Shown: one piece after another, positions 1 through 9,884 of the stretch
Layout of the letters: the number at the start of each line of letters is the position of its first letter
Position numbering within the stretch: position 1 is the first letter of the stretch
Assembly (NCBI GenBank): GCA_032718475.1
Contig: JAUCBJ010008973.1
Coordinates: 1 to 29,654 of the forward strand
Reading direction: 5' to 3'
Source: Nemertoderma westbladi
Lineage: Eukaryota > Xenacoelomorpha > Nemertodermatida > Nemertodermatidae
DNA: 29,654 nucleotides
The notes under the pieces: model-generated
What the model was told of the DNA's origin: nothing
The model's database searches: none
The model's input: only the letters and a program-made list of their open reading frames with translations
Program-made: the position numbers and the translations under genes

Positions 1-3000
1 GGATCTAAAGCCACGTGGAGTGGTAGGTAATATGTCCTGTCCGTATTTGGTTCGTCAACCGGTAGCTCCACGGCCCATCCCTTCTCAATGTACTTCTTGA
101 TGGTTCTATGGATGTACTCGTTTTTCTCGGGGCTCCGCTTCAGTGTCTGTTTCAACTTGCGAAGCCTCGTAAGCACCATCCCTTTATTATCGGGCAACGG
201 TAGCTTCGGTAGCTTCCATACCATTCCTATGGTATACCGTCCCTCTTTGCACATCATGGACTCGTCTACGCTCTGTTGAGCCTGTTTGTCCTCCACCGAG
301 GTCCCTACCCCGGTCTCTTTTAATCCCTCAAAATCTTGTTTGAGCAGTCTTTTAAGCTGCTCCTCTGCTCTCTCATCACCTATTTCCTGCATAGTTCCTG
401 CGAACATGCATCCTGATGTCTCCGACATCCTAAATGGTATCTTACTCTTGATTGGGCCACTCAGTGTCCACCCGAATGGCGTCAATATCGCCACTGGGTC
501 ACTCTCCCTGTCTTCGCCGAAGACCGTTTGCATCCTCTCGTGGGCCGTCGGGCAGTCCATGCCTACTATGATGGATACTTTCCTGACGTCCACCTCCGGG
601 ATTGAGAAGTCAATATTATCCAGGAACTTATATTGCTCGACCTCGATGTTAGTTGGTCGCCTGGCATTGATATTGATTGACTCTATCACTTGGATGGGGT
701 CGATAGTTGCCCCGTAGTTACATCCCGGTGCGACTGCTGCAATCGCGCACCGTCCGGTTCTCATCTCCAGGACCTCGTCTTTGCTCGAGATGGTTGTTAC
801 TGCCATTCTACTTGCCCTCGTCCTCAATCCTATTTCTTCGGCCACCCAATCCTCAATTAAAGTGAAGGCAGCTCCGCTATCGACCAGCATCAGAGTGGTT
901 ACTGATCGATTGCCTTCCCCAATCACTCGCACCGGTACTACCCCAAGTAGCACCGTTCCTCTCTTCTTCGCCCCTACTGTGCTCGTCGCCATTGTTTGGC
1001 CTTTATTTCGACGGTACTTGACCGGCGTCTCCTCGCATTGCCTTGCTCGATGTCCACCCATCACACATCGCGAGCAGATCTCATTTTTGTCCGCGTATAC
1101 TACCTGATCCTCTCTGGGTAATGCTTGCCAGTAGCTGCAGTTCATGGTTAGATGTTTTGCATTTGTATGTAGCTGGCATTTAGCCTCTGGGTCGTAGCCG
1201 TCCTTGTACAGTGCATCGCGTATCGCAACTGCATTTGTACTAAAGTCCCTACTGTTTTTATAGTTTGTGCTCGGCCTACTGGATGTATTGGGGTTATGTT
1301 TGTTCGTGTTGTTGGTTTTCCCCTGTCCGGCCTTACTCTCTGCTAACTGTGGACTCGCAGTCCCCTGCGTCGCTGCGTATGGCAGTGATTGTCTGAGCTT
1401 TGGTAATGAATTCGACGTATTGTGCTCCGGTTTCGGTCGATGGTAGTCCGTCTTCGGTCCCTTTCCCAGACTGTCTTCGCTATAGACTGGGTCGGTTATT
1501 AGTTCTGCTTCGTAGCTTAGGAAGCTAGACATTTCCTCTAGACCCGGTTCCGCACCCTTTTTGTCTCTAGTGGAGAAAGCGACTCTTCTCCACTTGTTAC
1601 GCAGCCATATCGGCAGTGCCTGCGCTATCGTGGTGATGTTGTTGGAGGCGTTGAGCTCATATGGTGCGTCCAACGTCTTTAACACGATCAGCGCCTTTTC
1701 AACTTTGTTAGCAAACGTCTTAATGCTAACGGGATTATCCTGTAGGCCACCCGTTGTTATGCCTCTCAGGGTTTGCCTGATGATCTTGGCTGGGTGCCCG
1801 TATTCCCTGTCCAGTGCCCGCCATGCTGTCGTGAAGCCCCCTTCTATACCCTGGTATTGCCTCACGATGTCGTATGCTGGGCCTCCCGTGTATACTTGCA
1901 GATACTTTAGGCACTCCGCCTGCGTCAAATTTTTTGTTAGTATCTCGTTGCTATACATGCGCCGAAACTGAAGATATTCTTCCGGCCTACTCCCATCGAA
2001 TTTGAATGGTTCCACGGGTGGTAACTCGATCCTTGTTTTTAACGCATCGATTAACGTGGCCATCCCCACTGCTTGCGCCTCTAATGGGTTCGATGGATGT
2101 TGCATGGTTTCCCTTGCTTGGTGCGGTCCACCCGTTCTATTCTCTGCTCTCCTCTGACTTGGGTATATCATTGGGGGTAGCGGCCCCCTCCATATTTCTG
2201 TGTCACACGATTTGTTTTCGTCCAAGGGATTCGTTCTCGCTTCTATCGGGGTATATTGTTGATATTGCGATGGGGGAATGTCACCCTGTCCCCCCCCCAC
2301 CAATATGTTTGGTACTGGGGTTGATGTTAATATATTGGGGCCCATGCATTTATCCGCAATAATTCCCCCCTCCCCTGGGTATATGTTATAACCTTTGGTG
2401 CTGTAGTCATACTGCTGCACTGGTACCGGTATAGGCCTATCAGCTTCTGGCCTACCTACCGGAATGTATTCCGCGACTTCCGGGTCTAATCCCGTTGTCC
2501 GCGCTATCCTATCGCCTACGGTGCTCCTGTCAGCATGGCCTACGGTATGTGCAGTAAGGCCTACAGTATGTCCTACAGTCTGTATGTGCTCGGAATCGAA
2601 GTTTATTCTTCTCGAATAGTCCTCCCCGCGGCTACCGTATTCTCGATCGGTAGGTACATCCCGACGGAAAGTTTCCCTTCGACCCCCTCTGCTGCTCTCT
2701 TCTTCGCGTCGGTACGTCACGTACCTCTCTCTCGGCGCGTAGTGCGCCTCGTCGGGTCGCGTCTCTCCGGGACGACGGCAATCTCCCGTAGTTCGACCCC
2801 ACCGACTCTCTTCTTCCATCTCAATCACCGACGGCTCACTATCCGTCCTCACTCTTCTATCGTTCGCGGCGATGCTTCTCCTATCATCTTCTCCTCTTCT
2901 TCCCTCAGTGTAGTATTCCCGCTCGTGAGATCTCTCGTTGACCTCCCGGTTAAACTCCACTGTTCTTCTTCTCTCTTCTGATCGGGCTTGACACTCCGTC

Positions 3001-3151
3001 CGCCCTCTCGCGGCGTCAACCTGCATCTCTCTGCTCGATCGCCCGCCGCTGGGGACACTCGCGGTCCCCCTATTACTTTCCGTCGCCGTGTGTTGCGGTT
3101 TACCTACTTCGGCCCGCGCATTATCCGCCGACGCCTGTGGGACACTCTCTG
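1..3151 (-). CDS. gag-pol: BEL/Pao retrotransposon gag-pol polyprotein (partial, runs off left edge)
   Basis: Reading the minus strand in the frame whose codons begin at coordinates congruent to 2 mod 3, I find no stop from just above 3151 down to base 1. In order: a charged linker (about 3150-2060); a DUF1759-like gag domain (about 2050-1480) beginning near LPPVEPFKFDGS; two zinc knuckles between 1178 and 1035, the first a Cys/His variant (CQLHTNAKHLTMNC) and the second a canonical CCHC (CSRCVMGGHRARQC); a Pao-type aspartic protease with the catalytic triplet DSG at 881-873 followed by hydrophobic residues; the BEL/Pao hallmark GWTLSGP at 473-453; and the start of reverse transcriptase (from about 239) with YIEKGWAVELP and YLPLHVALD. 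The RT active site, RNase H and integrase would lie outside the window. It has no convincing start of its own; it is most simply the continuation of the upstream ORF after a one-base frameshift. The family assignment is strong. Whether the copy is active cannot be judged here. Confidence 0.93.
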
Positions 3152-5706
3152 CCCCCCCCCCTCTCGTCACTAACTTCTCGCGGTGGGGTGCTCGTAGCCC
3201 CCCCCCACCCGCCACTTCTAACTTCGGTACCTCTTACTACACTCCTGTACCCTTCTTGTGGGGCGCTCTCCGCCCCCCCCTTCTCGCCGCTAATCTCACG
3301 TGGTGGGGCGCTCGGAGCCCCCCCCCACTCGCCACATCTAACTTCACTATTTCCTACCTCGTCTCTACACTTTTCTCCCGTCGACACAACATTTACATTG
3401 GGGCTGGGTCCGCTTACCCCCGCCCCTCTCTCCACTACTACCTGGCCTACCAGGCCTACTTCGGGTTGTCTCAACCCCGCCGATTCCGGCCTACTAACTA
3501 CGAGGCCTACCAGGCCTACCTCGGGTTGGCCCAACCCCGCTACTTCCGCCCTACTGACTACGTGGCCTACCAGGCCCACCTCGGGTTGGCTCAACCCCGC
3601 CGTCTCCGGTCTACCCACTGCGTGGCCTACCAGGCTCGCCCCGGGTTGACTCAACCCCGCCGTCTCCGGCCTACTTACTACGTGGCCTACCAGGCCCTCA
3701 CCCGCCGGGCTATGTGCGTTGGACACGTCTACATTAATAATACCACTGTGATTATCCTGCGCACCAAAGCTAGAAACAATATGTTGCGTTATAACAGTAT
3801 TCGGATTATTTTGTAAAATCGAATTCGGGTTATTATTTAAATTATTTGGATCATTTTGTGAAATCGAATTCGGATTATTACTTAAATTATTTGGACTATT
3901 CTGTATAACTACATCACTAGAATTACTCTGTACGTCAATATTAGAATCGTTCTGATTTAAAATAATATTATTACTATTAGGTAACGTATTTCCTGCAATA
4001 AAAATTTGGTTAGAGTCGTCCAATACAGTATTATTAATATTAGCGTTATCTACTGTATTAGTGTTATTACCCCCCCCGCTCGTACGATCACACCAGTTTC
4101 GTGTCCGTAGTGTGGTCCCTGTCAGTGGAGTATTAATAAACGTATCCACGACCCCCGGCTCCTCTGAAATGTTCGAGCCTGCCCCTCTCTCAGACACTCC
4201 TGCCCGCGCCCGTTCCACCTCGCGCGCGTGTACAGCCGTATACTCTACGAATTTGTCTCGCTGTTTCTCTAACTCTATTCGGCCACTCTCCACTCTTGTT
4301 ACTTTCTCCTTTGACTCTCGTTTTTCCTGCTCGATCAATTCCAGCTCTCTCCTAATCCCCTCTCTTCTTCTCGCCTTACGCTCTTTGCGTTCACTTTCCT
4401 CTCTCGCCTCACGTTTCTCGCGTTCACTTTCCTCTCTCGCCTCTCGTTTCTCGCGTTCCGCCTCGCGTTTCTCCTCGCGTTCCCTTCGTTCCCTTCTCTC
4501 TCTCGCCTCGCGTTCCTCGCGTTCTCTCTCGCGTTCCGCCTCGCGTTTCTCGCGTTCTGCTTCGCGTTTCTCGCGTTCTGCCTCGCGTTCTCTCTCGCGT
4601 TCCCTCTCTTCCCTCAACTCTATCTCCTCACACTCCCTAAGGTTCCTCGCGGCCCTTTCGCCCCTCTCCCTCAACTCTTTAATCGACACCGTTTCCCTCT
4701 CTAGCATCACTCTCCCCTCCTCTAGCCGTCTACCTAGTTCTCTATTCGCCTCTACCACTACATTGAAACGGTGTCTAGCCTCTATCTCTCTCACCCGTCT
4801 TTCTTTTTCGGAGGATGTAACAGACTTATCGGTTGCGACGGATTCCCTCCGCCTTCCCGACCCGCTGGCTCTCCCCCCCTTTCCGGAACTCCCTCCGACC
4901 GACGAGACCGAACCCGCGGGGTCAACCTCGGGTTCGCCCTCCTCTGGTCTGTTCCAACCTACTGTCTTTATACCCCGGGCATCGATTAAGTATGGCCCTA
5001 AGTACACTACCCTAGGTTCTATACTCCCATACCGCCATGAGTCATACAGTTCCTCGGCGACCCAAGTCGCTCTCTCCTCGGCCAATCCTCTCTGCCCGAA
5101 GCGCACTAGATAATATAAATGTCTATTCGACTCACCTAGTCCTAGGTTCAGTTTTACCTCGTCTATCCTCTTCCCTTCTCTGGCCTCCTTTATCAGTCTC
5201 CGGGTCGCGTTGTAGGCCCGTCGAAGTCGCTCGGAAACCCCGACGTCCTCGTCGCCGACCCCTCGTCCGTCTCTCCGGGTTCGACGTCGTACCGGCGGCC
5301 CCACCGTCGCCGTTCCGGTGGGCCGTGCGTCGCCCTCGGCCTGCGGTTGGCCGGCGACATCGGTGTCGACATCCCCGTCGTCTCTCCGGGTCCGGCGTCG
5401 TACCGTCGGCCCCACCGTCGCCGTCTCGGTGGGCCGTTCGTCGCCCTCGGCCTGTGGCTGGCCCGCGACGTCGGTATCGACATCCCCGCTGTGTGTCGAC
5501 TCGTCTCTCTCTTCCTCGAGCCCGATCTCTCTATCCTCCGGCTCGATCTCTGGTTCCAGGCGGTCCCCCTCTACTCGAATCCCCGGTTCGCCCGGTACGG
5601 ATGGCTCCGGTGTCGTGGGCGTATATCGCCTGGTCGCGGCCTCGCGGATCGTTAGATCGTCGTCGTCCGGGGTCCGCGTGGGTGTCACTTCACCCGACTC
5701 GCTCAT
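3121..5706 (-). CDS. N-terminal gag-like ORF of the BEL/Pao element, repeat-rich, 861 aa
   Basis: This intact minus-strand ORF has its ATG at 5706 and TAA at 3123-3121. Residues 74-147 hold two copies of a 37-residue unit containing DVDTDVAGQPQAEGD and ending in RRRTRRD. Residues 155-255 look globular but match no family I recognise. Residues 300-500 form a highly charged Glu/Arg heptad-like segment (many EREKREAE repeats), probably a long coiled coil or single alpha helix. Residues 545-640 are Asn-rich. Residues 671-760 contain a 20-residue unit (GLVGHVVSRPETAGLSQPEV type) repeated four and a half times. Residues 788-857 contain a 40-residue unit repeated twice. The ORF ends just after a G10 tract, beyond which the gag-pol frame continues. 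I infer it to be the N-terminal part of the same polyprotein, with the coiled coil plausibly serving particle assembly. BEL/Pao elements usually have one gag-pol ORF, and an extension this long before DUF1759 is unusual. Confidence 0.75.
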   Translation of the reverse strand: MSESGEVTPTRTPDDDDLTIREAATRRYTPTTPEPSVPGEPGIRVEGDRLEPEIEPEDREIGLEEERDESTHSGDVDTDVAGQPQAEGDERPTETATVGPTVRRRTRRDDGDVDTDVAGQPQAEGDARPTGTATVGPPVRRRTRRDGRGVGDEDVGVSERLRRAYNATRRLIKEAREGKRIDEVKLNLGLGESNRHLYYLVRFGQRGLAEERATWVAEELYDSWRYGSIEPRVVYLGPYLIDARGIKTVGWNRPEEGEPEVDPAGSVSSVGGSSGKGGRASGSGRRRESVATDKSVTSSEKERRVREIEARHRFNVVVEANRELGRRLEEGRVMLERETVSIKELRERGERAARNLRECEEIELREEREREREREAEREKREAEREKREAEREREREEREARERRERREREEKREAEREKREAREESEREKREAREESERKERKARRREGIRRELELIEQEKRESKEKVTRVESGRIELEKQRDKFVEYTAVHAREVERARAGVSERGAGSNISEEPGVVDTFINTPLTGTTLRTRNWCDRTSGGGNNTNTVDNANINNTVLDDSNQIFIAGNTLPNSNNIILNQNDSNIDVQSNSSDVVIQNSPNNLSNNPNSISQNDPNNLNNNPNSILQNNPNTVITQHIVSSFGAQDNHSGIINVDVSNAHSPAGEGLVGHVVSRPETAGLSQPGASLVGHAVGRPETAGLSQPEVGLVGHVVSRAEVAGLGQPEVGLVGLVVSRPESAGLRQPEVGLVGQVVVERGAGVSGPSPNVNVVSTGEKCRDEVGNSEVRCGEWGGAPSAPPREISGEKGGAESAPQEGYRSVVRGTEVRSGGWGGATSTPPREVSDERGGGRECPTGVGG
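3152..3161 (-). other. Homopolymer (G10 on coding strand) at the gag/gag-pol frame junction
   Basis: Ten consecutive C on the plus strand (G on the coding strand) lie 28 bases before the stop of the 861-aa ORF. Removing one base would place the upstream ORF in frame with gag-pol. The homologous position of the neighbouring 120-bp repeat unit (around 3274-3283) has 10 rather than 11 bases between the same flanks (g and ctcg). It encodes GGAESAPQ, which resembles what the gag-pol frame encodes just after this tract. Confidence 0.85.
3180..3420 (-). repeat. 120-bp coding tandem repeat, two units
   Basis: Bases 3181-3240 align with 3301-3360, and 3121-3180 with 3241-3300, giving a 120-bp period (40 residues). 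The encoded units share the pattern EVR-x-G-x-WGGA-x-S/T-x-PPRE. Both contain poly-C runs prone to slippage. Confidence 0.85.
3421..3700 (-). repeat. 60-bp coding tandem repeat, about 4.5 units
   Basis: The plus strand shows a 60-bp period containing gtggcctaccaggcctacct-like cores followed by cgggttg-ctcaaccccgcc. It encodes the 20-residue unit at residues 671-760 of the 861-aa ORF. Because the unit is a multiple of three, copy number can change without breaking the frame. Confidence 0.9.
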
Positions 5707-6311
5707 CTTTTGTCTGTTGGTGGCTGGTGGTATCTGAGTCTATTAGGCTAGGGCAGCAGTTGTTATTTAGTTACTGTGACGGGATCATCCGGAGATGAAC
5801 CCGATTTATCCTGTTTTAGTTCACGCGTCCCCGCCGTGTGAAAGAGTGTAAGTTGAGGTTACTGTTGTTCGTTATATTGTGATCTTGAGACGTGATATAG
5901 ATATAGATATAGATTGATGTTATACACTGACGTTCACAGGTTGACGGGATGACGGTAACTAAAATCCCGGTACTTCCCTAATTGTAACTTACTGTACCAC
6001 CAGTAACACTGAGATAACTGAGGTAATATGATTACTGCTTACTGGTTATATCGCACGGTGGCCTTATTGCTACTCAATCGGTGCCAGCCCCCCTCTGATT
6101 GGTTGCTACCCTTGTTGGCGCCCTTTGAGGTGTTCCCGTTCACCCCAGCTATTCTCTCCCTTGTCAGGATACTAACCCCTGACCCTTATTGTGTGCTTCT
6201 CCTTCCCATTCTGTTGGGGAGACACGAGTTGGTTTGGGACCTAATCTCGTGTCCCCCAATATTGCTTATTGGCTTAACTTTGTGGAGTATTGGCGGGATT
6301 GATTCGCTAAC
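5707..6311 (-). other. Retrotransposon leader and probable 5' LTR area
   Basis: This is the stretch upstream of the retrotransposon ATG, with no supportable gene. A short plus-strand ORF at 6028-6381 is hydrophobic but matches nothing and runs into tandem repeats, so I do not call it. It holds an ATATAG microsatellite near 5880-5905 and a stem-loop at 6216-6257. In a BEL/Pao element this interval should contain the leader, primer-binding site and LTR, but I found no convincing PBS. Confidence 0.5.
6216..6257. other. Stem-loop with GACACGAG/CTCGTGTC arms
   Basis: ggggagacacgag at 6216-6228 pairs with ctcgtgtccccc at 6246-6257 with one bulged A, leaving a 17-base loop. The 8-bp core is perfect. 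It lies in the likely LTR/leader area, where such a hairpin could act in the transcript; that role is inference. Confidence 0.6.
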
Positions 6312-6499
6312 ACATTCCACCAATAACTTCCTGAGATATTACCAAAATTCAACGGTATACATTCCACCAATAACTTCCTGATATATTACCAAAATTCAAC
6401 GGTATACATTCCACCAATAACTTCCTGAGATATTACCAAAATTCAACGGTATACATTCCACCAATAACTTCCTGAGATATTACCAAAATTCAACGGTAT
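6312..6499. repeat. Four 47-bp tandem repeats
   Basis: Units begin at 6312, 6359, 6406 and 6453, each starting acattccaccaataacttcc. They are almost identical (one g/t difference in unit 2), so the amplification is recent or homogenised. Each unit carries CCAAT. Their position upstream of the retrotransposon ORF fits U3-type repeats, but this is not proven. Confidence 0.9.
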
Positions 6500-6510
6500 A
6501 CATACGATAT

Positions 6511-6639
6511 AATTCTAATGTTTTTTTTTTACTACTCTAGAATATCAATTACGCGTAATGATAAAACAAGATGGGGAGTTTTAAAAGCTCAACTAAATAG
6601 TAATTAATATTCTAGAATAAAGACAAAAACATTAGAATT
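6511..6639. mobile_element. Foldback/MITE-like inverted-repeat element
   Basis: Bases from 6511 (aattctaatgttttt ... ctagaatatcaatta, to 6551) are closely matched by the reverse complement of 6601-6639 (taattaatattctagaat ... cattagaatt). The two imperfect arms are about 40 bp, around a 49-bp loop. There is no coding capacity. The structure fits a small foldback or MITE; I saw no clear target-site duplication and no second copy here. Confidence 0.6.
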
Positions 6640-9089
6640 CTCAAAATAAACACCTTAGAATTTTAATAATATCTTCGAGAATTTTTGTTCAAATTAAAAC
6701 GGTTTTCAGATTCAGAATATGGAGATGAAGCCCAGTTCTAATGATATCTAGATTACACTCACTCCAAAGGCGGGAAATAAAGCCGACGGATATGATTAAA
6801 TATTGCGAAATAGCACAGAAATTCAGAAATCCGGCTCCGCCAGCAGTAAGATAAGTTGTCGAACTATCAGTATACCAAATTTCCTAGCATTTGAGTGAAA
6901 TTTGTAAACATTAGGGGGGGGGGGGGGGTGGGGGTCCGATAAAAAAAGGTTGTTGTATGAAGTGTGATGGTGTAAACAAAAAATTCATATTCGTATGTAT
7001 ACATTGGGTTTGTATAATAAACCATTATAATATGAGAGTGACTGGACGATGGTTAGCTGGTTGTATGTAAAACAGATATCTCTATTTATTGAGTTCAGTT
7101 AATATCAAAGACAAACAAAGTTATATTACTTTAATATAATTCAAATTCCAATTTAAAGTAAAGTAACTTACCGTACCGGTATTAACCCCACTGTGACAGA
7201 TAGGTCGAATTTTTAACAGTAAATCAGATTCTAAAACTTTAACATTTTCTACGAAATAATTTGTTCAAAATGATGTTTGAGATATGTATTTGTTCAGGAA
7301 GTCGCCACTTGGTGGTGTATATGACTATGTCGTTTAGTAACCCTATTATATGGGTTTGTCTAGGGGGGGTATTGGTTGCCTGTGTGTTACTGGCTATGGA
7401 ACGCCCAGCTAGATCCTCACATATTTCCCTACTTGCTCCACTTCCTGGGAAGCTGTGAGCCAAGGAAAGGTTGCCTGGTGCAGCTCTCGGCTGGCATTGG
7501 AATTCCCAATAACTGCTCAAACTCAATTTTATATCACTAGAGTTATCAATCAGTCCGTAACTCTGTTACTGCTATTCAGCTATTGAATATAAATCATTTC
7601 AGTATAGATTTATGTAAATAGTTTACCCTGTTATATTATTATCAATTTACCGCCTTTCTTATGGCTTTTCTAACTAAGACTGACTGTTAGGGACAGGACA
7701 GGTATAATTAATTAATTTATGGTATAATGTCGTTCAGCATTAGCATTAGCATTCCTGCTTAACACAAAATACCCAGTGCGATGTTAATTTCCTTTTAATC
7801 ATGAATGAGGCTTATCGTTAATGAGTCGGTATTTTGCGTGGAAAGTCCACATTTTTATTCCACATTACTGTTAGAGTAAAAGTATATCAAAAAGTATATA
7901 AAAATTAATTATGCCAATTTTTTTCCTTTAGCAATATGGATTTTACATAGTTCACCCCAACAAGGTAAATATTGGTGGGATTTTCCGCAAATTTGGTGTA
8001 GAGACTGAAGTTTTATCAGTTTATCATTTTCTCTGGTACAATATTAGGAATATTACTGTATAAAGGCAGTTTGTCCTAACACTGTAACAAAACAAGGGGT
8101 TGTAACCAGCCCGTCAGATTTGTCGACGCCAAAAATCCTTGTTCCCAAAAATTTTACCTGCTATATCATTAACTATTGTTGTTTTTATACTTACTTAGCC
8201 TACAAAGCAATTCAAAAACAGTATCAAAGAATATTTTCACATACAAAGTACTGTATTTGGAAATTCAACTGTGAACTTAAACTGTTTATGCAAAGTAAAC
8301 CCACGTCCCAAATTTCAAAACATCCGTGAAGAATAACTACTGTAGTTGTAACTATTGTAGTACATCGCGTAGGTTTATTGTAGTAAATTTAGTTACAATA
8401 ATTACTGCCGCTGAGATACATCACAGCAGATATACAGTACTGCAGTACAGCAGTAGGTAGGTTAGGCGTTAGAAAATCAAGTGTTGGGAAAACAGATGAA
8501 AGGAAGCAACCAAAATAATAAACTAAAGTTAGTTAGCACGTGTCGCAAAATTATACTGAGTAGCAAGTGTTGAAATCAGTAAAAATACTACCTGAGTAGT
8601 ATCAGGACTCTTTTAGCTGAAAATTGTAAAGCTTAATTAAATTTAATAATTCAGGGGGAATTATTATTTTGATTCTTTACTTGATTTCTGGAACAAATTA
8701 AACTATAAAACTTGTTTTGATAAAATACTAACATATTAATAGTTTAAATTTATTTAGTAAATTAGTATAACAAGTTAAGTAAAGTTTACTTGCGAATTAA
8801 ACTTAAATTATGAAATGCGTGTGTCTCATTTTATTAATTAATCTTTACATTTTGATTGTAAATCTTATTTATTCAATAAGATTGATTACCTGAAAACTTA
8901 CAATGATTGGTACTACAGTACTTGTATGTGCATCTGGACATGGATAAGTCACATGGGTCGATAGATAGCAATATTAACTCGTTGGGACATTGGCTCAATT
9001 GTACATGATGCCTTATTTGGTATAATTTTATTGTGTGATAATTGGAGTTTGAACAGATTGCTGGACACGACATCCCACACACAATAAAC
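6640..9089. other. AT-rich intergenic DNA, no gene seen
   Basis: This stretch is strongly AT-rich with frequent stops in all frames. It contains a G15 run at 6914-6928 followed by T and G5. Short ORFs at 7239-7526, 7261-7458, 8120-8329 and 8873-9082 have no recognisable domains or coding composition. I see no tRNA, transposon or conserved element. Confidence 0.6.
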
Positions 9090-9884
9090 TAGTCTAATAC
9101 GACATTCCGTTCAGCCGTTATTCAGTTCCACAAATTCACTCATGTCAGCATGTCAACAGACGACACCAGTACAACTGACTACACTAACAGACTAATGTGC
9201 GTGCATGTGTGTGTGCCAGTACAGCAGTACCGGTACATGCTCTTCCCATTTCTGTATTTGAAAGTCAGGAAGTGCAGAAGTGGGTGCGAGCGCGAGGTCT
9301 ACTGCAGTACAGCAGTACCGGTACTGTCTATTTCCTCATTTCAGTAATCGACTATCAACTAACTGACTAGGCATTGCCAGACATCCGGTTCGACTTGGTT
9401 TCCGCACCTTGACTACCGGACTACAGCATATTTAACTACTGAACTACCGGCAGACCGGTACAGTTCTGCAGTTGGACATTCTGATACTGATAGTAGGCCT
9501 ACCAGAATACAGGAATAGTGATCCATACTGCCATACCCCAGTACCCAGTGGCCTGTACCTGTGTACAGACCTATCTCCAAAAGCAGCAATACAGCAATAA
9601 TATTTTACTTAGGTATACCATATACCGGTAAGTAACTGCCGGGCCGGTCACCGGTTGCCGGTAATTCATTCAATTTTAATTCAAGGTTTCAAGTACCCGT
9701 ACTGCCGTACCTAATTACCGGGGTGTCGGTTACCAGGTTACTGCATTAGGCCTACTGCATTTAGGTTTAGATGCAAATTCCGTTTTCTTCGAAAAATATT
9801 TAGTTTAAATAATTATTTACAATCAACTCGTTTTGGCTTAGGCAAATCATTTAAAAATAATTTATCTATCGCTTCAAATCAAAC
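9090..9884 (+). promoter_or_regulatory. CCGG/ACCGGT-rich upstream region of the phosphagen kinase gene
   Basis: The sequence directly 5' of the kinase is unlike the AT-rich DNA around it. About a dozen CCGG sites fall within 9230-9720, including GTACCGGTAC palindromes, and a 20-bp string (cagtacagcagtaccggtac) occurs at 9217-9236 and again at 9305-9324. ttttggcttag near 9831-9841 could be a splice acceptor for a 5'-UTR intron, and ttaaaaataa at 9851-9860 fits the loose MEF2 consensus. Position makes it the candidate promoter/5'-UTR; no TATA box or start site can be assigned. Confidence 0.35.

Larger units (their letters stand above)
1..6499 (-). mobile_element. BEL/Pao-type LTR retrotransposon, 5' portion
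   Basis: The minus strand carries gag, zinc knuckles, protease and the RT start in the order typical of BEL/Pao elements, so the element's 5' end lies to the right and its 3' half beyond base 1. The outer boundary is an estimate. I could not identify the 5' LTR ends, primer-binding site or target-site duplication, because the partner LTR is not in the window. The 47-bp tandem repeats ending at 6499 are included on the guess that they belong to the LTR/U3 region. Confidence 0.8.

Noticed and set aside
88-2981. Plus-strand ORFs opposite the retrotransposon
   Set aside because: They are antisense shadows of the continuous minus-strand gag-pol frame, which has recognisable domains.
4061-5798. 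Plus-strand Ser/Arg/Pro-rich ORFs (350, 253 and 139 residues)
   Set aside because: They are the complement of the Glu/Arg-rich coiled-coil and N-terminal repeats of the minus-strand ORF; low-complexity composition alone explains the open frames.
5940-6150. tRNA primer-binding site candidates (gtaccacca near 6000, cgttcacccca near 6133)
   Set aside because: Neither matches a tRNA 3' end I can identify, and without the second LTR the boundary cannot be verified.
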